Shown here piece by piece: positions 42,738 through 50,853 of a stretch of 64,000 nucleotides of DNA (position 1 is the first letter of the stretch; every line of letters starts with the position of its first letter). The translations under genes were made by a program, and so were the position numbers. Location: the NCBI RefSeq assembly GCF_947632095.1, contig NZ_CANROA010000001.1, positions 62,001 to 126,000 on the forward strand. The letters run 5' to 3'. The notes beneath the pieces are model-generated. The model was not told the DNA's origin and ran no database searches. It saw only the letters and a program-made list of their open reading frames with translations. The stretch is from an uncultured Microbacterium sp. Its GTDB lineage: Bacteria > Actinomycetota > Actinomycetes > Actinomycetales > Microbacteriaceae.

Positions 42738-43976
42738 TCAGGCGTCGACCAGTGCGTACCCCTCCTCACCGTGGACGACCACATCGACGCCGGCGATCTC
42801 GTCCTCATTCGTGATCCGGAACCCGATGGTCTTCTGGATCACCGTGCCGATGACGAAGGCCACGACGAAGGAGTAGAGCAGAACACCGAGGGCTGCGAGC
42901 ACCTGGACCACCAGCAGGCGTGCGTCTCCGCCGACGAAGAGCCCCTGGTCCATGGCGAAGAATCCGAGGTAGACGGTGCCCAGGAGGCCACCGACGAGGT
43001 GGATGCCGACGACATCGAGCGAGTCGTCGAAGCCGAGGCGGAACTTCAGCTCGACGGCCAGCGCGCAGGCGATGCCGGACAGCGCGCCCAGCAGCAGGGA
43101 CCATCCCGGGGTCAGGTTGGCGCAGGCGGGCGTGATGGCGACGAGACCGGCCACGGCACCGGATGCGGCGCCGACCGAGGTCGGCTTGCCGTCCTTGATG
43201 CGCTCCACGAGGATCCAGCCGAGGATCGCGGCGGCGGTGGCCCCGAGCGTGTTGAGGCCGATGAGTCCGACGCCGCCCATGTCCTCGGCGTTCCACTCGG
43301 CGCCGGCGTTGAAGCCGAACCAGCCGAACCACAGCAGTGCTGCACCCAGCAGGGTCAGCGGCACGTTGTGCGGCTTGAGGATGCCCTTCTGGAAGCCCAC
43401 TCGCTTGCCGAGCACCAGAGCCAGGGCCAGCGCCGCCGCGCCGGCGGTGATGTGCACGGCGGTACCGCCGGCGTAGTCGATCACTTCGATGCCGCTGTCG
43501 GCGCCGAAGAGGGTCGTGCCGAGCTCCATGACCCAGCCGCCGCCCCACACCCATGCGGAGATCGGGAAGTATCCGACCGTGGCGAACACGCCCGCGAAGA
43601 TCAACCAGCTGCCGAACTTCGCTCGATCGGCGATGGCACCCGAGATCAGCGCGACCGTGATGATCGCGAAGGTCGCGCCGTATGCAACGCCGAGGAGTGC
43701 GACGTTCGAGCCCTCACCCGTGGCGAGGCCGCTCAGGCCGAAGTCCGCGAACGGGTTGCCCGCGAACTGTCCGGGCCTCTCGACGGCGCTCATCGAGAAG
43801 CCGAAGAGGATCCACAGCACGGCGACGAGGCCGATCGAGCCGAAGCTCATCATCATCATGCTGACGACGCTCTTCGCCTTGACGAGCCCGCCGTAGAAGA
43901 AGGCGACACCGGGGGTCATGAGCAGGACCAGCGCCGTAGCGGTGATCCCCCATGAGATGTTTCCGGGAGAATCCAT
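42738..43976 (-). CDS. amtB: Ammonium transporter (AmtB/Mep/Rh)
   Basis: 412 residues, about eleven membrane helices. Amt signatures: ALVLLMTPGVAFFYGGLVKAKSV near the N-terminus, DYAGGTAVHITAGAAALALAL (first pore His), and GVDVVVHGEEGYAL at the C-terminus. The pore Trp/Phe and twin-His features look intact. glnK and glnD, which often follow amtB in actinobacteria, are missing; PemK-like genes follow instead. A GlnR-like box lies 74-89 bp upstream of the start. Confidence 0.95.
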   Translation of the reverse strand: MDSPGNISWGITATALVLLMTPGVAFFYGGLVKAKSVVSMMMMSFGSIGLVAVLWILFGFSMSAVERPGQFAGNPFADFGLSGLATGEGSNVALLGVAYGATFAIITVALISGAIADRAKFGSWLIFAGVFATVGYFPISAWVWGGGWVMELGTTLFGADSGIEVIDYAGGTAVHITAGAAALALALVLGKRVGFQKGILKPHNVPLTLLGAALLWFGWFGFNAGAEWNAEDMGGVGLIGLNTLGATAAAILGWILVERIKDGKPTSVGAASGAVAGLVAITPACANLTPGWSLLLGALSGIACALAVELKFRLGFDDSLDVVGIHLVGGLLGTVYLGFFAMDQGLFVGGDARLLVVQVLAALGVLLYSFVVAFVIGTVIQKTIGFRITNEDEIAGVDVVVHGEEGYALVDA

Positions 43977-44049
43977 GCGTAAACCTCACATTCGAAGTGA
44001 TCGAGGGCTTCAGTATGTTGAGCCCCGATTACCGGAATGCGCGCGCGAT

Positions 44050-44065
44050 GTTTCTCCTGCGTTAC
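44050..44065 (-). promoter_or_regulatory. GlnR-like binding box upstream of amtB
   Basis: Minus strand GTAAC-N6-GAAAC (GTAACGCAGGAGAAAC), an exact match to one half of the actinobacterial GlnR site; a complete second half is not seen. It lies upstream of amtB in the zapE-amtB gap. GlnR control of amtB is established in Streptomyces and mycobacteria; here it is inferred. Confidence 0.5.
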
Positions 44066-44092
44066 AGGAGGCGTCGTGATGTGAACATCGCG

Positions 44093-45139
44093 TTACGGCG
44101 CCGCGGGATCCTCGATGGAGTGGGTGAGAGCGTTGAGGCGCGAGATCGCCCGCAGATACTTCTTGCAGTATCCGCCACCGAGCATCTCCTCGGAGAAGAC
44201 CTGGTCCAGGCTCACGCCCGTCGCCGCGATCGGGATCTGCGCGTCGTACACACGGTCGATGAAGGCGACGAACCGGAGGGCCTCGGACTGGTCGGTGAGC
44301 TGGTCGACATCGCGCAGGCCGACGAGAGAGAGCCCGTCGATCAGACGGATGTACCGCGACGGGTGCACCGTGGCGAGATGGCGGATGACGTCGGCGAAGA
44401 GATCATCGGATGCCGTCGGGCCGGCGGCGGCGATGCGCGCCGCGTATGCTGCGTCGTCGTGGACGATCGCCTGACCGTCGAGGGCTCGCTGACGGAAGTC
44501 GACGCCGTCGATGCGCAACGTCTGGAAGCTGTCGGACATCGCGTGGATCTCACGCAGGAAGTCCTGAGCGGCGAACCGCCCCTCGCCGAGGGCGTTCGGC
44601 GGCGTGTTTGATGTCGCGGCGAGGCGCGTGCCGGTGCCGACGAGCTCCCCCAGCAGACGGGTCATGACCATCGTGTCGCCGGGATCGTCGAGCTCGAACT
44701 CGTCGATGCACAGCAGATCCGCGCCGCGGAGCAGCTCGACGGTGTTCTTGTATCCGAGAGCGCCCACCAGCGCCGTGTACTCGATGAAGGAACCGAAGTA
44801 CTTCCGCCGTGCCGGCATCGCGTGGTAGATCGAGGCGAGCAGGTGCGTCTTGCCGACGCCGAATCCGCCGTCGAGGTAGACGCCCGGTTTCATCTCGGGC
44901 TCTTTCTTCGCCCGGCTGAAGAATCCGCCGCGCTTGACAGCGACGGATTTGCCCGCGAAGCGCTGGAGGAGATCCTTGGCCTCGGACTGGGACGGGTAGG
45001 CGTCATCCGAGCGGTAGCTGTCGAAGGTCGCCGTGTCGAACTGCGGCGGCGGGACCAGGCTCGCCAGCATTTCGGGACCGGTGACGACCGGCTGGCGATC
45101 GGTGAGGTGCACAGCGTTCGGGTTCATCGTGTCGGTCAT
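44093..45139 (-). CDS. zapE: AFG1/ZapE-family ATPase
   Basis: 348-residue ATPase of the AFG1 family; ZapE is linked to the division ring in gamma-proteobacteria. Walker A is [16 protein letters not shown] near residue 92; Walker B is [18 protein letters not shown]. The conserved AFG1 segments [27 protein letters not shown] and [13 protein letters not shown] are present. The family occurs through actinobacteria, where the role is unclear. It is followed on the same strand by amtB and is divergent from the rhodanese gene. Confidence 0.9.
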   Translation of the reverse strand: MTDTMNPNAVHLTDRQPVVTGPEMLASLVPPPQFDTATFDSYRSDDAYPSQSEAKDLLQRFAGKSVAVKRGGFFSRAKKEPEMKPGVYLDGGFGVGKTHLLASIYHAMPARRKYFGSFIEYTALVGALGYKNTVELLRGADLLCIDEFELDDPGDTMVMTRLLGELVGTGTRLAATSNTPPNALGEGRFAAQDFLREIHAMSDSFQTLRIDGVDFRQRALDGQAIVHDDAAYAARIAAAGPTASDDLFADVIRHLATVHPSRYIRLIDGLSLVGLRDVDQLTDQSEALRFVAFIDRVYDAQIPIAATGVSLDQVFSEEMLGGGYCKKYLRAISRLNALTHSIEDPAAP

Positions 45140-45274
45140 GCGTTTCCTGTGTCGAAGTCTGACAGAACGATGCCGGACGCGCCGAACAGCTCTATCGTCG
45201 AAGGGGACGGATCAAGACTACGCCGTCGCGCCAGCACTAGAGCCTTCGCTCGCACACACCTCGAGGAGCGCCCC

Positions 45275-46168
45275 GTGACCATCGACTTCGATTCTTCCGT
45301 CGACAAGTTCTCCGAGTACGCCGAACCCGGCCGGCTCGTCAGCACCGAATGGTTGGCGACGCGTCTCGAGGAGCCCGGACTCGTCGTCGTCGAATCCGAT
45401 GAGGACGTGCTGCTTTACGAGACCGGGCACATCCCCGGCGCGGTCAAGGTCGACTGGCACACCGAGTTGAACGACCCGGTGGTCCGCGATTACCTCGATG
45501 GCGAGGGATTCGCCCGGCTCATGAGCCGCAAGGGCATCGCCCGCGAAGACACCATCGTGATCTACGGCGACAAGAACAACTGGTGGGCTGCATACGCGCT
45601 CTGGGTCTTCTCCCTGTTCGGGCATGAGGACGTGCGCCTGCTCGACGGCGGCCGGGACCGCTGGATCGCCGAGGGGCGCGGGACGACCACCAACGCGACC
45701 GTGCGCCCGGCGACGGAGTACCCGATCGTCGAGCGTGATGACACGATTCTGCGTGCTTACAAGGACGACGTGCTGGCGCATCTCGGAAACCCGCTCATCG
45801 ACGTTCGGTCCCCCGAGGAGTACAACGGCACCCGCACCACCGCTCCCGCCTACCCCGAGGAGGGCTCGCTGCGCGCCGGACACATCCCGACGGCGCAGAG
45901 CATTCCGTGGGGTCGTGCCGTCGCGGAGGACGGCGGCTTCCGTTCGCGCGCCGAGCTCGATGAGATCTACCGGGCCGGTGCGGGGCTTCAGGATGGCGAT
46001 GACATCGTGGCCTACTGCCGTATCGGCGAACGCTCGAGCCACACCTGGTTCGTGCTGAAGCACCTGCTCGGGTTCGACAAGGTCCGCAACTACGACGGAT
46101 CCTGGACCGAATGGGGCAGCGCCGTGCGCGTGCCGATCGTCACCGGCGACGAGCCGGGCACGCTGTGA
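45275..46168 (+). CDS. Thiosulfate/mercaptopyruvate sulfurtransferase (two-domain rhodanese)
   Basis: 297 residues with GTG start. The N-terminal rhodanese domain is the inactive type ([18 protein letters not shown]); the C-terminal domain carries the catalytic Cys248 in [15 protein letters not shown]. It moves sulfane sulfur from thiosulfate or a similar donor. It is immediately upstream of a SufE gene, 18 bp apart, the same pair as sseA/Rv3284 in mycobacteria. The true donor and acceptor are not decided by sequence. Confidence 0.93.
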   Translation: MTIDFDSSVDKFSEYAEPGRLVSTEWLATRLEEPGLVVVESDEDVLLYETGHIPGAVKVDWHTELNDPVVRDYLDGEGFARLMSRKGIAREDTIVIYGDKNNWWAAYALWVFSLFGHEDVRLLDGGRDRWIAEGRGTTTNATVRPATEYPIVERDDTILRAYKDDVLAHLGNPLIDVRSPEEYNGTRTTAPAYPEEGSLRAGHIPTAQSIPWGRAVAEDGGFRSRAELDEIYRAGAGLQDGDDIVAYCRIGERSSHTWFVLKHLLGFDKVRNYDGSWTEWGSAVRVPIVTGDEPGTL

Positions 46169-46186
46169 CCGTGTGAGAATGACGGG

Positions 46187-46618
46187 GTGAGCACGACGAA
46201 CGTCCCCGATGCCCTGGCCTCGATCCGCGAGGATTTCCTTGAGCTGCCCGAAGCGGAGCGGCTCCAGCTGCTGCTGGAGTTCTCCAACGGGCTCCCACCG
46301 GTATCCGACGAGGTCGCCGCTCACCCCGAGATGACGGAGCGGGTGGCAGAATGCCAATCCCCCGTCTACATCTACGTCGAGATCGTCGACGACGCGGTCA
46401 CCATGCACGCCACCGCGCCGCCGGAGGCGCCGACGACGCGCGGGTTCGCCAGCATCCTGGCGCAGGGCGTCCAGGGGCTCAGCCCCGACGAGGTCCTCGC
46501 GATCCCGGACGACTACCCTCAGTCGATCGGGCTCACGCGTGCCGTCTCGCCGCTGCGCATCGCCGGTATGACCGGCATGCTCATGCGGGTCAAGCGTCAG
46601 GTCGCACTGAAGCGCTGA
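46187..46618 (+). CDS. SufE-family sulfur acceptor
   Basis: 143 residues with GTG start; Cys56 in ERVAECQSPVYIYVEI is the SufE sulfur-accepting cysteine, and GLTRAVSPLRIAGMTGMLMRVKRQV ends the family fold. SufE takes persulfide from a cysteine desulfurase; no desulfurase or suf operon lies nearby, so it likely works with the adjacent rhodanese or with SufS elsewhere. The 3' end overlaps the convergent hydrolase gene by 29 bp. Confidence 0.93.
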   Translation: MSTTNVPDALASIREDFLELPEAERLQLLLEFSNGLPPVSDEVAAHPEMTERVAECQSPVYIYVEIVDDAVTMHATAPPEAPTTRGFASILAQGVQGLSPDEVLAIPDDYPQSIGLTRAVSPLRIAGMTGMLMRVKRQVALKR

Positions 46619-47771
46619 ACCCGTTCTCGACCAGCCACGCGTCGATCGCCGACGTCCAGCCTGTCTGATCGTAATTCCACAGCTTCGTGTGACGCGCGCC
46701 TCCGAACCGCGGCATCGTCACGATGTCCGGGCGCGCCTCGGCCAGCGCATGCGATGCGTCGGCGGGGACGAAGCCGTCATCCTCGCTGTGCAGGATGAGG
46801 ATCGGTGCGACGAGCTCTTCGGCACGCGCCACCATGTCGAGGCTGTCGAACTGGATCGCGTCCTCCGCGCCGCTCAGTCGCGCCGTGAGCGGCGTCGAGA
46901 GCGCATTCATCGCGAGTGTGGGCAGCGGGCCGCCGATCCCCGACTCCCGTGCCTGAAAACGCAGCACCGTACGCCAGTCGACCACCGGAGACTCCAGCAC
47001 GAGGCCGGCGATCGCATCGCGGTATCCCGACGAGACCGCCGTCTGCAGGGCGATCGCCCCTCCCATCGACCAGCCCATCAGGATCACCCGCTCAGCGCCG
47101 TGGCGCAGCGCATAGGCGATCGCAGCATCGACATCCCGCCACTCGGCGGCGCCGAGGGAATACGCGCCGTTGCGGCTGCGCGGGGCCTCGCCATCATTCC
47201 GATACGACACGACGAGGTTCGTCATCCCCGCCGAATGGAAGACGGGCACAGCACGCAGGCACTCCGCGCGAGTGACGCCCCGGCCATGCACCTGGATCAC
47301 CCAGGTCGGTGAGACGAGGGCAGGAAGCGGCGCCGGGAAGACCCATGCCGGGCAGGGCCCCGCCGGAGCACCGATCAGGGCCGACTCCCACGGGAGATGG
47401 AGCTCCGCCGGAGACGAGTAGTACCAGCCGCTGAAACCCGCCGCCCGATCGATCTGCGAGCCCGGCTCGATCTGCGTCAGCAGCTTTCTGCGCACGCGCT
47501 CCGCATCCGCGCTCAGCACGGCGCCCAGCTTCACATAGTCGTGGCTACCGGTGGTGAACAGACCGTATCGGCCGGGCAGCTCCGTGTCGGGCGTTCGCGC
47601 CAGCTCGATCGTCTGCGCCCCCGTGTCGACCGCCAGGATCTGCGTGTCCATGTCCCGAGGCCCGGGAGTGACCACCCTGCGTGCGATCTGGAAGACCACG
47701 AACAGGATCGCGGACGCCAGCGCGACGGCGGCAGGGACGAGGATTGCGACGGCGTGCCTGAGACTCTTCAT
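46590..47771 (-). CDS. Membrane-anchored alpha/beta hydrolase
   Basis: 393 residues. One N-terminal membrane span (HAVAILVPAAVALASAILFVVF, about 6-28), then an extracytoplasmic or surface alpha/beta hydrolase domain. The nucleophile elbow is ILMGWSMGGAIAL (Ser), the acid is probably in LHSEDDGFVP, and the catalytic His is in GARHTKLWN. The lid and substrate are unknown (peptidase, lipase or esterase). The gap to DUF3000 upstream is 25 bp, divergent. Confidence 0.85.
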   Translation of the reverse strand: MKSLRHAVAILVPAAVALASAILFVVFQIARRVVTPGPRDMDTQILAVDTGAQTIELARTPDTELPGRYGLFTTGSHDYVKLGAVLSADAERVRRKLLTQIEPGSQIDRAAGFSGWYYSSPAELHLPWESALIGAPAGPCPAWVFPAPLPALVSPTWVIQVHGRGVTRAECLRAVPVFHSAGMTNLVVSYRNDGEAPRSRNGAYSLGAAEWRDVDAAIAYALRHGAERVILMGWSMGGAIALQTAVSSGYRDAIAGLVLESPVVDWRTVLRFQARESGIGGPLPTLAMNALSTPLTARLSGAEDAIQFDSLDMVARAEELVAPILILHSEDDGFVPADASHALAEARPDIVTMPRFGGARHTKLWNYDQTGWTSAIDAWLVENGFSASVRPDA

Positions 47772-47796
47772 CGCTTCCTGACTCTAGCCTGTCACC

Positions 47797-48378
47797 GTGA
47801 GCGGACTTCCCGACGCCGGATCGCTATTCGCCCGTGCCGCAGCAGAGCTGCGCGACACGGTATTCCGCGACGACATCGTCATACGCGAGATCCCCTCTCC
47901 CCAGGGACTCGCCCCCTACTCGATCGCGTTCGCCGCAGACGTCCTTCCGGACGACCATGGCGACTCGATCTACGGAACAGGGCGTTTCGTCCTCCTGCAC
48001 GACCCGGAGACCCCCGAGGCCTGGGGCGGCGCGTGGCGCATCATCGCGTTCGCTCAGGCACCGCTCGAACCGGAGATCGGTACCGACCCGCTCCTCGCCG
48101 ACGTCACCTGGTCGTGGCTGATCGATGCCCTCGCCTCCCACGGCGCTTCCTACCACTCGGCATCCGGAACCTCGACCAAGACGCTGTCGACGGGCTTCGG
48201 CTCGCTCGGCGACGAAGGCGATGGCGCCCAGATCGAACTACGATCGTCTTGGACGCCGGAAGAACCGTTCCGGCCGCACGTTGAAGCATGGACCGAACTC
48301 GTCGGCATGCTCGCCGGGCTCCCGCCCGGTTCAGAGAACATCGCCGTGTTCGGCGCACGAAAGGCTAGTCGTGACTGA
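47797..48378 (+). CDS. DUF3000 domain-containing protein
   Basis: 193-residue actinobacterial protein with GTG start. Conserved features are FRDDIVIREIPSPQGLAPYSIAFAADV, GRFVLLHDPETPEAWGGAWRIIAFAQAPLE and DVTWSWLIDALASHGASYHSASGTSTKTLSTGFG. Function unknown. It overlaps the ribonuclease D gene by 8 bp, the usual pairing in the phylum. Confidence 0.9.
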   Translation: MSGLPDAGSLFARAAAELRDTVFRDDIVIREIPSPQGLAPYSIAFAADVLPDDHGDSIYGTGRFVLLHDPETPEAWGGAWRIIAFAQAPLEPEIGTDPLLADVTWSWLIDALASHGASYHSASGTSTKTLSTGFGSLGDEGDGAQIELRSSWTPEEPFRPHVEAWTELVGMLAGLPPGSENIAVFGARKASRD

Positions 48379-49564
48379 GTACGCCGTCATCGACGACACG
48401 ATCGCATTCGAAGAGGCGTGCGCAGCGCTCGCCGCGGGAACCGGCCCGGTGGCCGTCGACGTCGAGCGGGCTTCGGGATTCCGATACTCGCAGCGGGCCT
48501 ACCTCGTCCAGGTCTTCCGCCGCGATGCCGGTGTCTTCCTGTTCGATCCCCCGGCGCTGGACGACTTCTCGCCGCTGCAGGCTGCGATCGGCTCCGTGGA
48601 ATGGGTCTTCCACGCCGCGAGCCAGGACCTTCCCTCGCTGCGGGAGCTCGATCTCGTGCCGGAGACGATCTTCGACACCGAGCTCGCCTCGCGCCTGCTC
48701 GGACACGACAAGGTCGGCCTGGCCGCCGTCGTGGAGGACACCCTCGGCATCGTCCTCAAGAAAGAGCACTCGGCCGCCGACTGGTCCACGCGTCCGCTGC
48801 CCGACACTTGGCTCGAATATGCGGCTCTGGACGTGCTGCACCTCGTCGACGTGCGCGACGAGATAGCCCGTGAGCTCGAGGAGCAGGGCAAGACAGAGTT
48901 CGCCGCACAGGAGTTCGCCGCTACTCTCGCACAGCCTCCGCGTCCGCCGCGCGATGAGCCCTGGCGTCGACTGAGCGGTCTGCATCAGGTCAAGGGTTCG
49001 AAGAACCTGGCGATCGCCCGTGCTCTGTGGCAGGCGCGGGAGGAGTACGCGCAGCAGCAGGACACGTCCCCGGGACGCCTGGTCCCGGATCGCTCGCTCG
49101 TCGCCGCCGTGATGGCGAATCCCGACAGTAAGAGCCGGCTCGCCGCCGTCTCCGGCTTCACCGGGCGTGCCAGCCGCTCGCAGCTGGATCGCTGGTGGGA
49201 AGCGATCGTCCGCGGACGCGAGAGCACCGATTTGCCCCGTGCCCGTGTCTCCAGCGATGCTCTCCCCCCGGCACGCAGCTGGGCCGAGCGCAATCCTGAA
49301 GCCGACGCGCGTCTCAAGGCGGCGCGTCCTGTCGTCGAGGCCCTCGCCGAAGAGTTGAGCATGCCGACGGAGAATCTTCTGAAGCCCGAATCGCTGCGCC
49401 GCATCGCCTGGGCAGATGCGGGCACATCGGCCGAGACCGTTGGAGCGGCTCTCGCCGCGCAGGGCGCCCGCCCCTGGCAGATTGAGCAGACTGCACAGAA
49501 GATCGCAGATGCTTTTGTAGATGCTGCTCAATCGGCCGATCAGGCCCCCGCTTCGGATTCGTAG
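48371..49564 (+). CDS. rnd: Ribonuclease D (HRDC)
   Basis: 397-residue DEDDy 3'-5' exoribonuclease that trims tRNA and other stable RNA. Motif I is GPVAVDVERASGF (D..E); motif II EWVFHAASQDLPSL (D); motif III YAALDVLHLVDVRDE. The HRDC-like C-terminal domain (PWRRLSGLHQVKGSKNLAIARALW) follows. GTG 48371 is used; sequence upstream in the frame is inside the DUF3000 gene. It is a longer member (C-terminal helical tail about 330-397). Confidence 0.92.
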   Translation: MTEYAVIDDTIAFEEACAALAAGTGPVAVDVERASGFRYSQRAYLVQVFRRDAGVFLFDPPALDDFSPLQAAIGSVEWVFHAASQDLPSLRELDLVPETIFDTELASRLLGHDKVGLAAVVEDTLGIVLKKEHSAADWSTRPLPDTWLEYAALDVLHLVDVRDEIARELEEQGKTEFAAQEFAATLAQPPRPPRDEPWRRLSGLHQVKGSKNLAIARALWQAREEYAQQQDTSPGRLVPDRSLVAAVMANPDSKSRLAAVSGFTGRASRSQLDRWWEAIVRGRESTDLPRARVSSDALPPARSWAERNPEADARLKAARPVVEALAEELSMPTENLLKPESLRRIAWADAGTSAETVGAALAAQGARPWQIEQTAQKIADAFVDAAQSADQAPASDS

Positions 49565-49636
49565 GTTCGATCCAAGCGATTCCGCTGGGTCCGGGGCTCC
49601 TCCTAGGCTGAAGCCATCCCTAACCTTGGAGGCAGA

Positions 49637-50842
49637 GTGGCCGAGATCTCGGACGTCTACTTCGTCGATGGAATGCGCACCCCGTTCGGGCGCGCCGGCG
49701 AAAAGGGCATGTACTGGAACACACGCGCAGACGATCTCGCGGTGAAAGCGACGATCGGGCTGATGGAGCGCAACAGCGCCGTCCCCGCCGATCGTATTGA
49801 CGACGTCGCGATCGCCGCGACCAGTCAGACCGGAGACCAGGGGCTGACGCTCGGCCGTTCGGTCGCGATCCTCGCGGGTCTTCCGAACACGGTTCCCGGA
49901 CTCGCCGTCGAGCGCATGTGCGCAGGCGCCATGACGAGCGTCACGACGATGGCCGCGTCCATCGGCATCGGCATGTACGATTTCGCCCTCGCCGGCGGTG
50001 TCGAGCACATGGGCCACCACCCCATCGGCGGCAACGCCGATCCGAACCCGCGCTTCGTCGCCGAGAAGATGGTCGACCCGGGCGCGCTGAACATGGGCGT
50101 GACCGCAGAGCGCATCTTCGATCGTTTCCCGCACCTCACGAAGGAGCGCTCCGACCGCTACGGCATGCTCAGCCAGCACAAGGTGCAGGCCGCGTACGAC
50201 GCCGGCAAGATCCAGCCCGACCTCGTCTCCGTCGCCGTCAAGGGCGCCGACGGCGCATGGGGCCTCGCCACTGAGGACGAGGGGCGTCGCCCGCAGACGA
50301 CCATGGAAGACCTCGCGGGCCTGAAGACGCCGTTCCGTCCGCATGGCCGGGTCACGGCCGGGACCTCCTCGCCGCTCACCGATGGTGCGACGATGTCGTT
50401 GCTGGCCGGTGGCGGCGCCGTCAAGGAGTTCGGCCTGGCACCGAAGATGAAGATGGTCTCGTTCGCATTCGCCGGCGTGCAGCCGGAGATCATGGGCATC
50501 GGACCGATCCCCTCGACCGAGAAGGCGCTGAAGAAGGCCGGACTCACGATCTCCGACATTGGGCTCTTCGAGCTCAACGAGGCCTTCGCGATCCAGGTCA
50601 TCTCCTTGCTCGACCACTTCGGCATCGCCGATGACGACCCGCGCGTCAACGCCTGGGGCGGTGCGATCGCCCTCGGCCATCCGCTCGCCGCATCCGGCGT
50701 CCGTCTGATGATCCAGCTGGCCGCTCAGTTCGCCGAGCGCCCCGACGTCCGCTACGGACTGACGGCGATGTGCGTCGGACTGGGCCAGGGCGGCTCGGTC
50801 ATCTGGGAGAACCCGTTCTACGACGGCAAGAAGCGCAAGTGA
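49637..50842 (+). CDS. fadA: Acetyl-CoA acyltransferase (thiolase)
   Basis: 401-residue thiolase of fatty acid beta-oxidation. The acylated Cys is in ERMCAGAMTSV (about residue 94), the catalytic His in GGAIALGHPLAASGVR and the second Cys in TAMCVGLGQGGSVIW. It starts with GTG after a GGAGG motif, 72 bp past rnd. It is paired with a FadB-like gene 11 bp downstream, so a two-gene beta-oxidation operon is likely. Confidence 0.95.
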   Translation: MAEISDVYFVDGMRTPFGRAGEKGMYWNTRADDLAVKATIGLMERNSAVPADRIDDVAIAATSQTGDQGLTLGRSVAILAGLPNTVPGLAVERMCAGAMTSVTTMAASIGIGMYDFALAGGVEHMGHHPIGGNADPNPRFVAEKMVDPGALNMGVTAERIFDRFPHLTKERSDRYGMLSQHKVQAAYDAGKIQPDLVSVAVKGADGAWGLATEDEGRRPQTTMEDLAGLKTPFRPHGRVTAGTSSPLTDGATMSLLAGGGAVKEFGLAPKMKMVSFAFAGVQPEIMGIGPIPSTEKALKKAGLTISDIGLFELNEAFAIQVISLLDHFGIADDDPRVNAWGGAIALGHPLAASGVRLMIQLAAQFAERPDVRYGLTAMCVGLGQGGSVIWENPFYDGKKRK

Positions 50843-50853
50843 GGCATGAAGCA

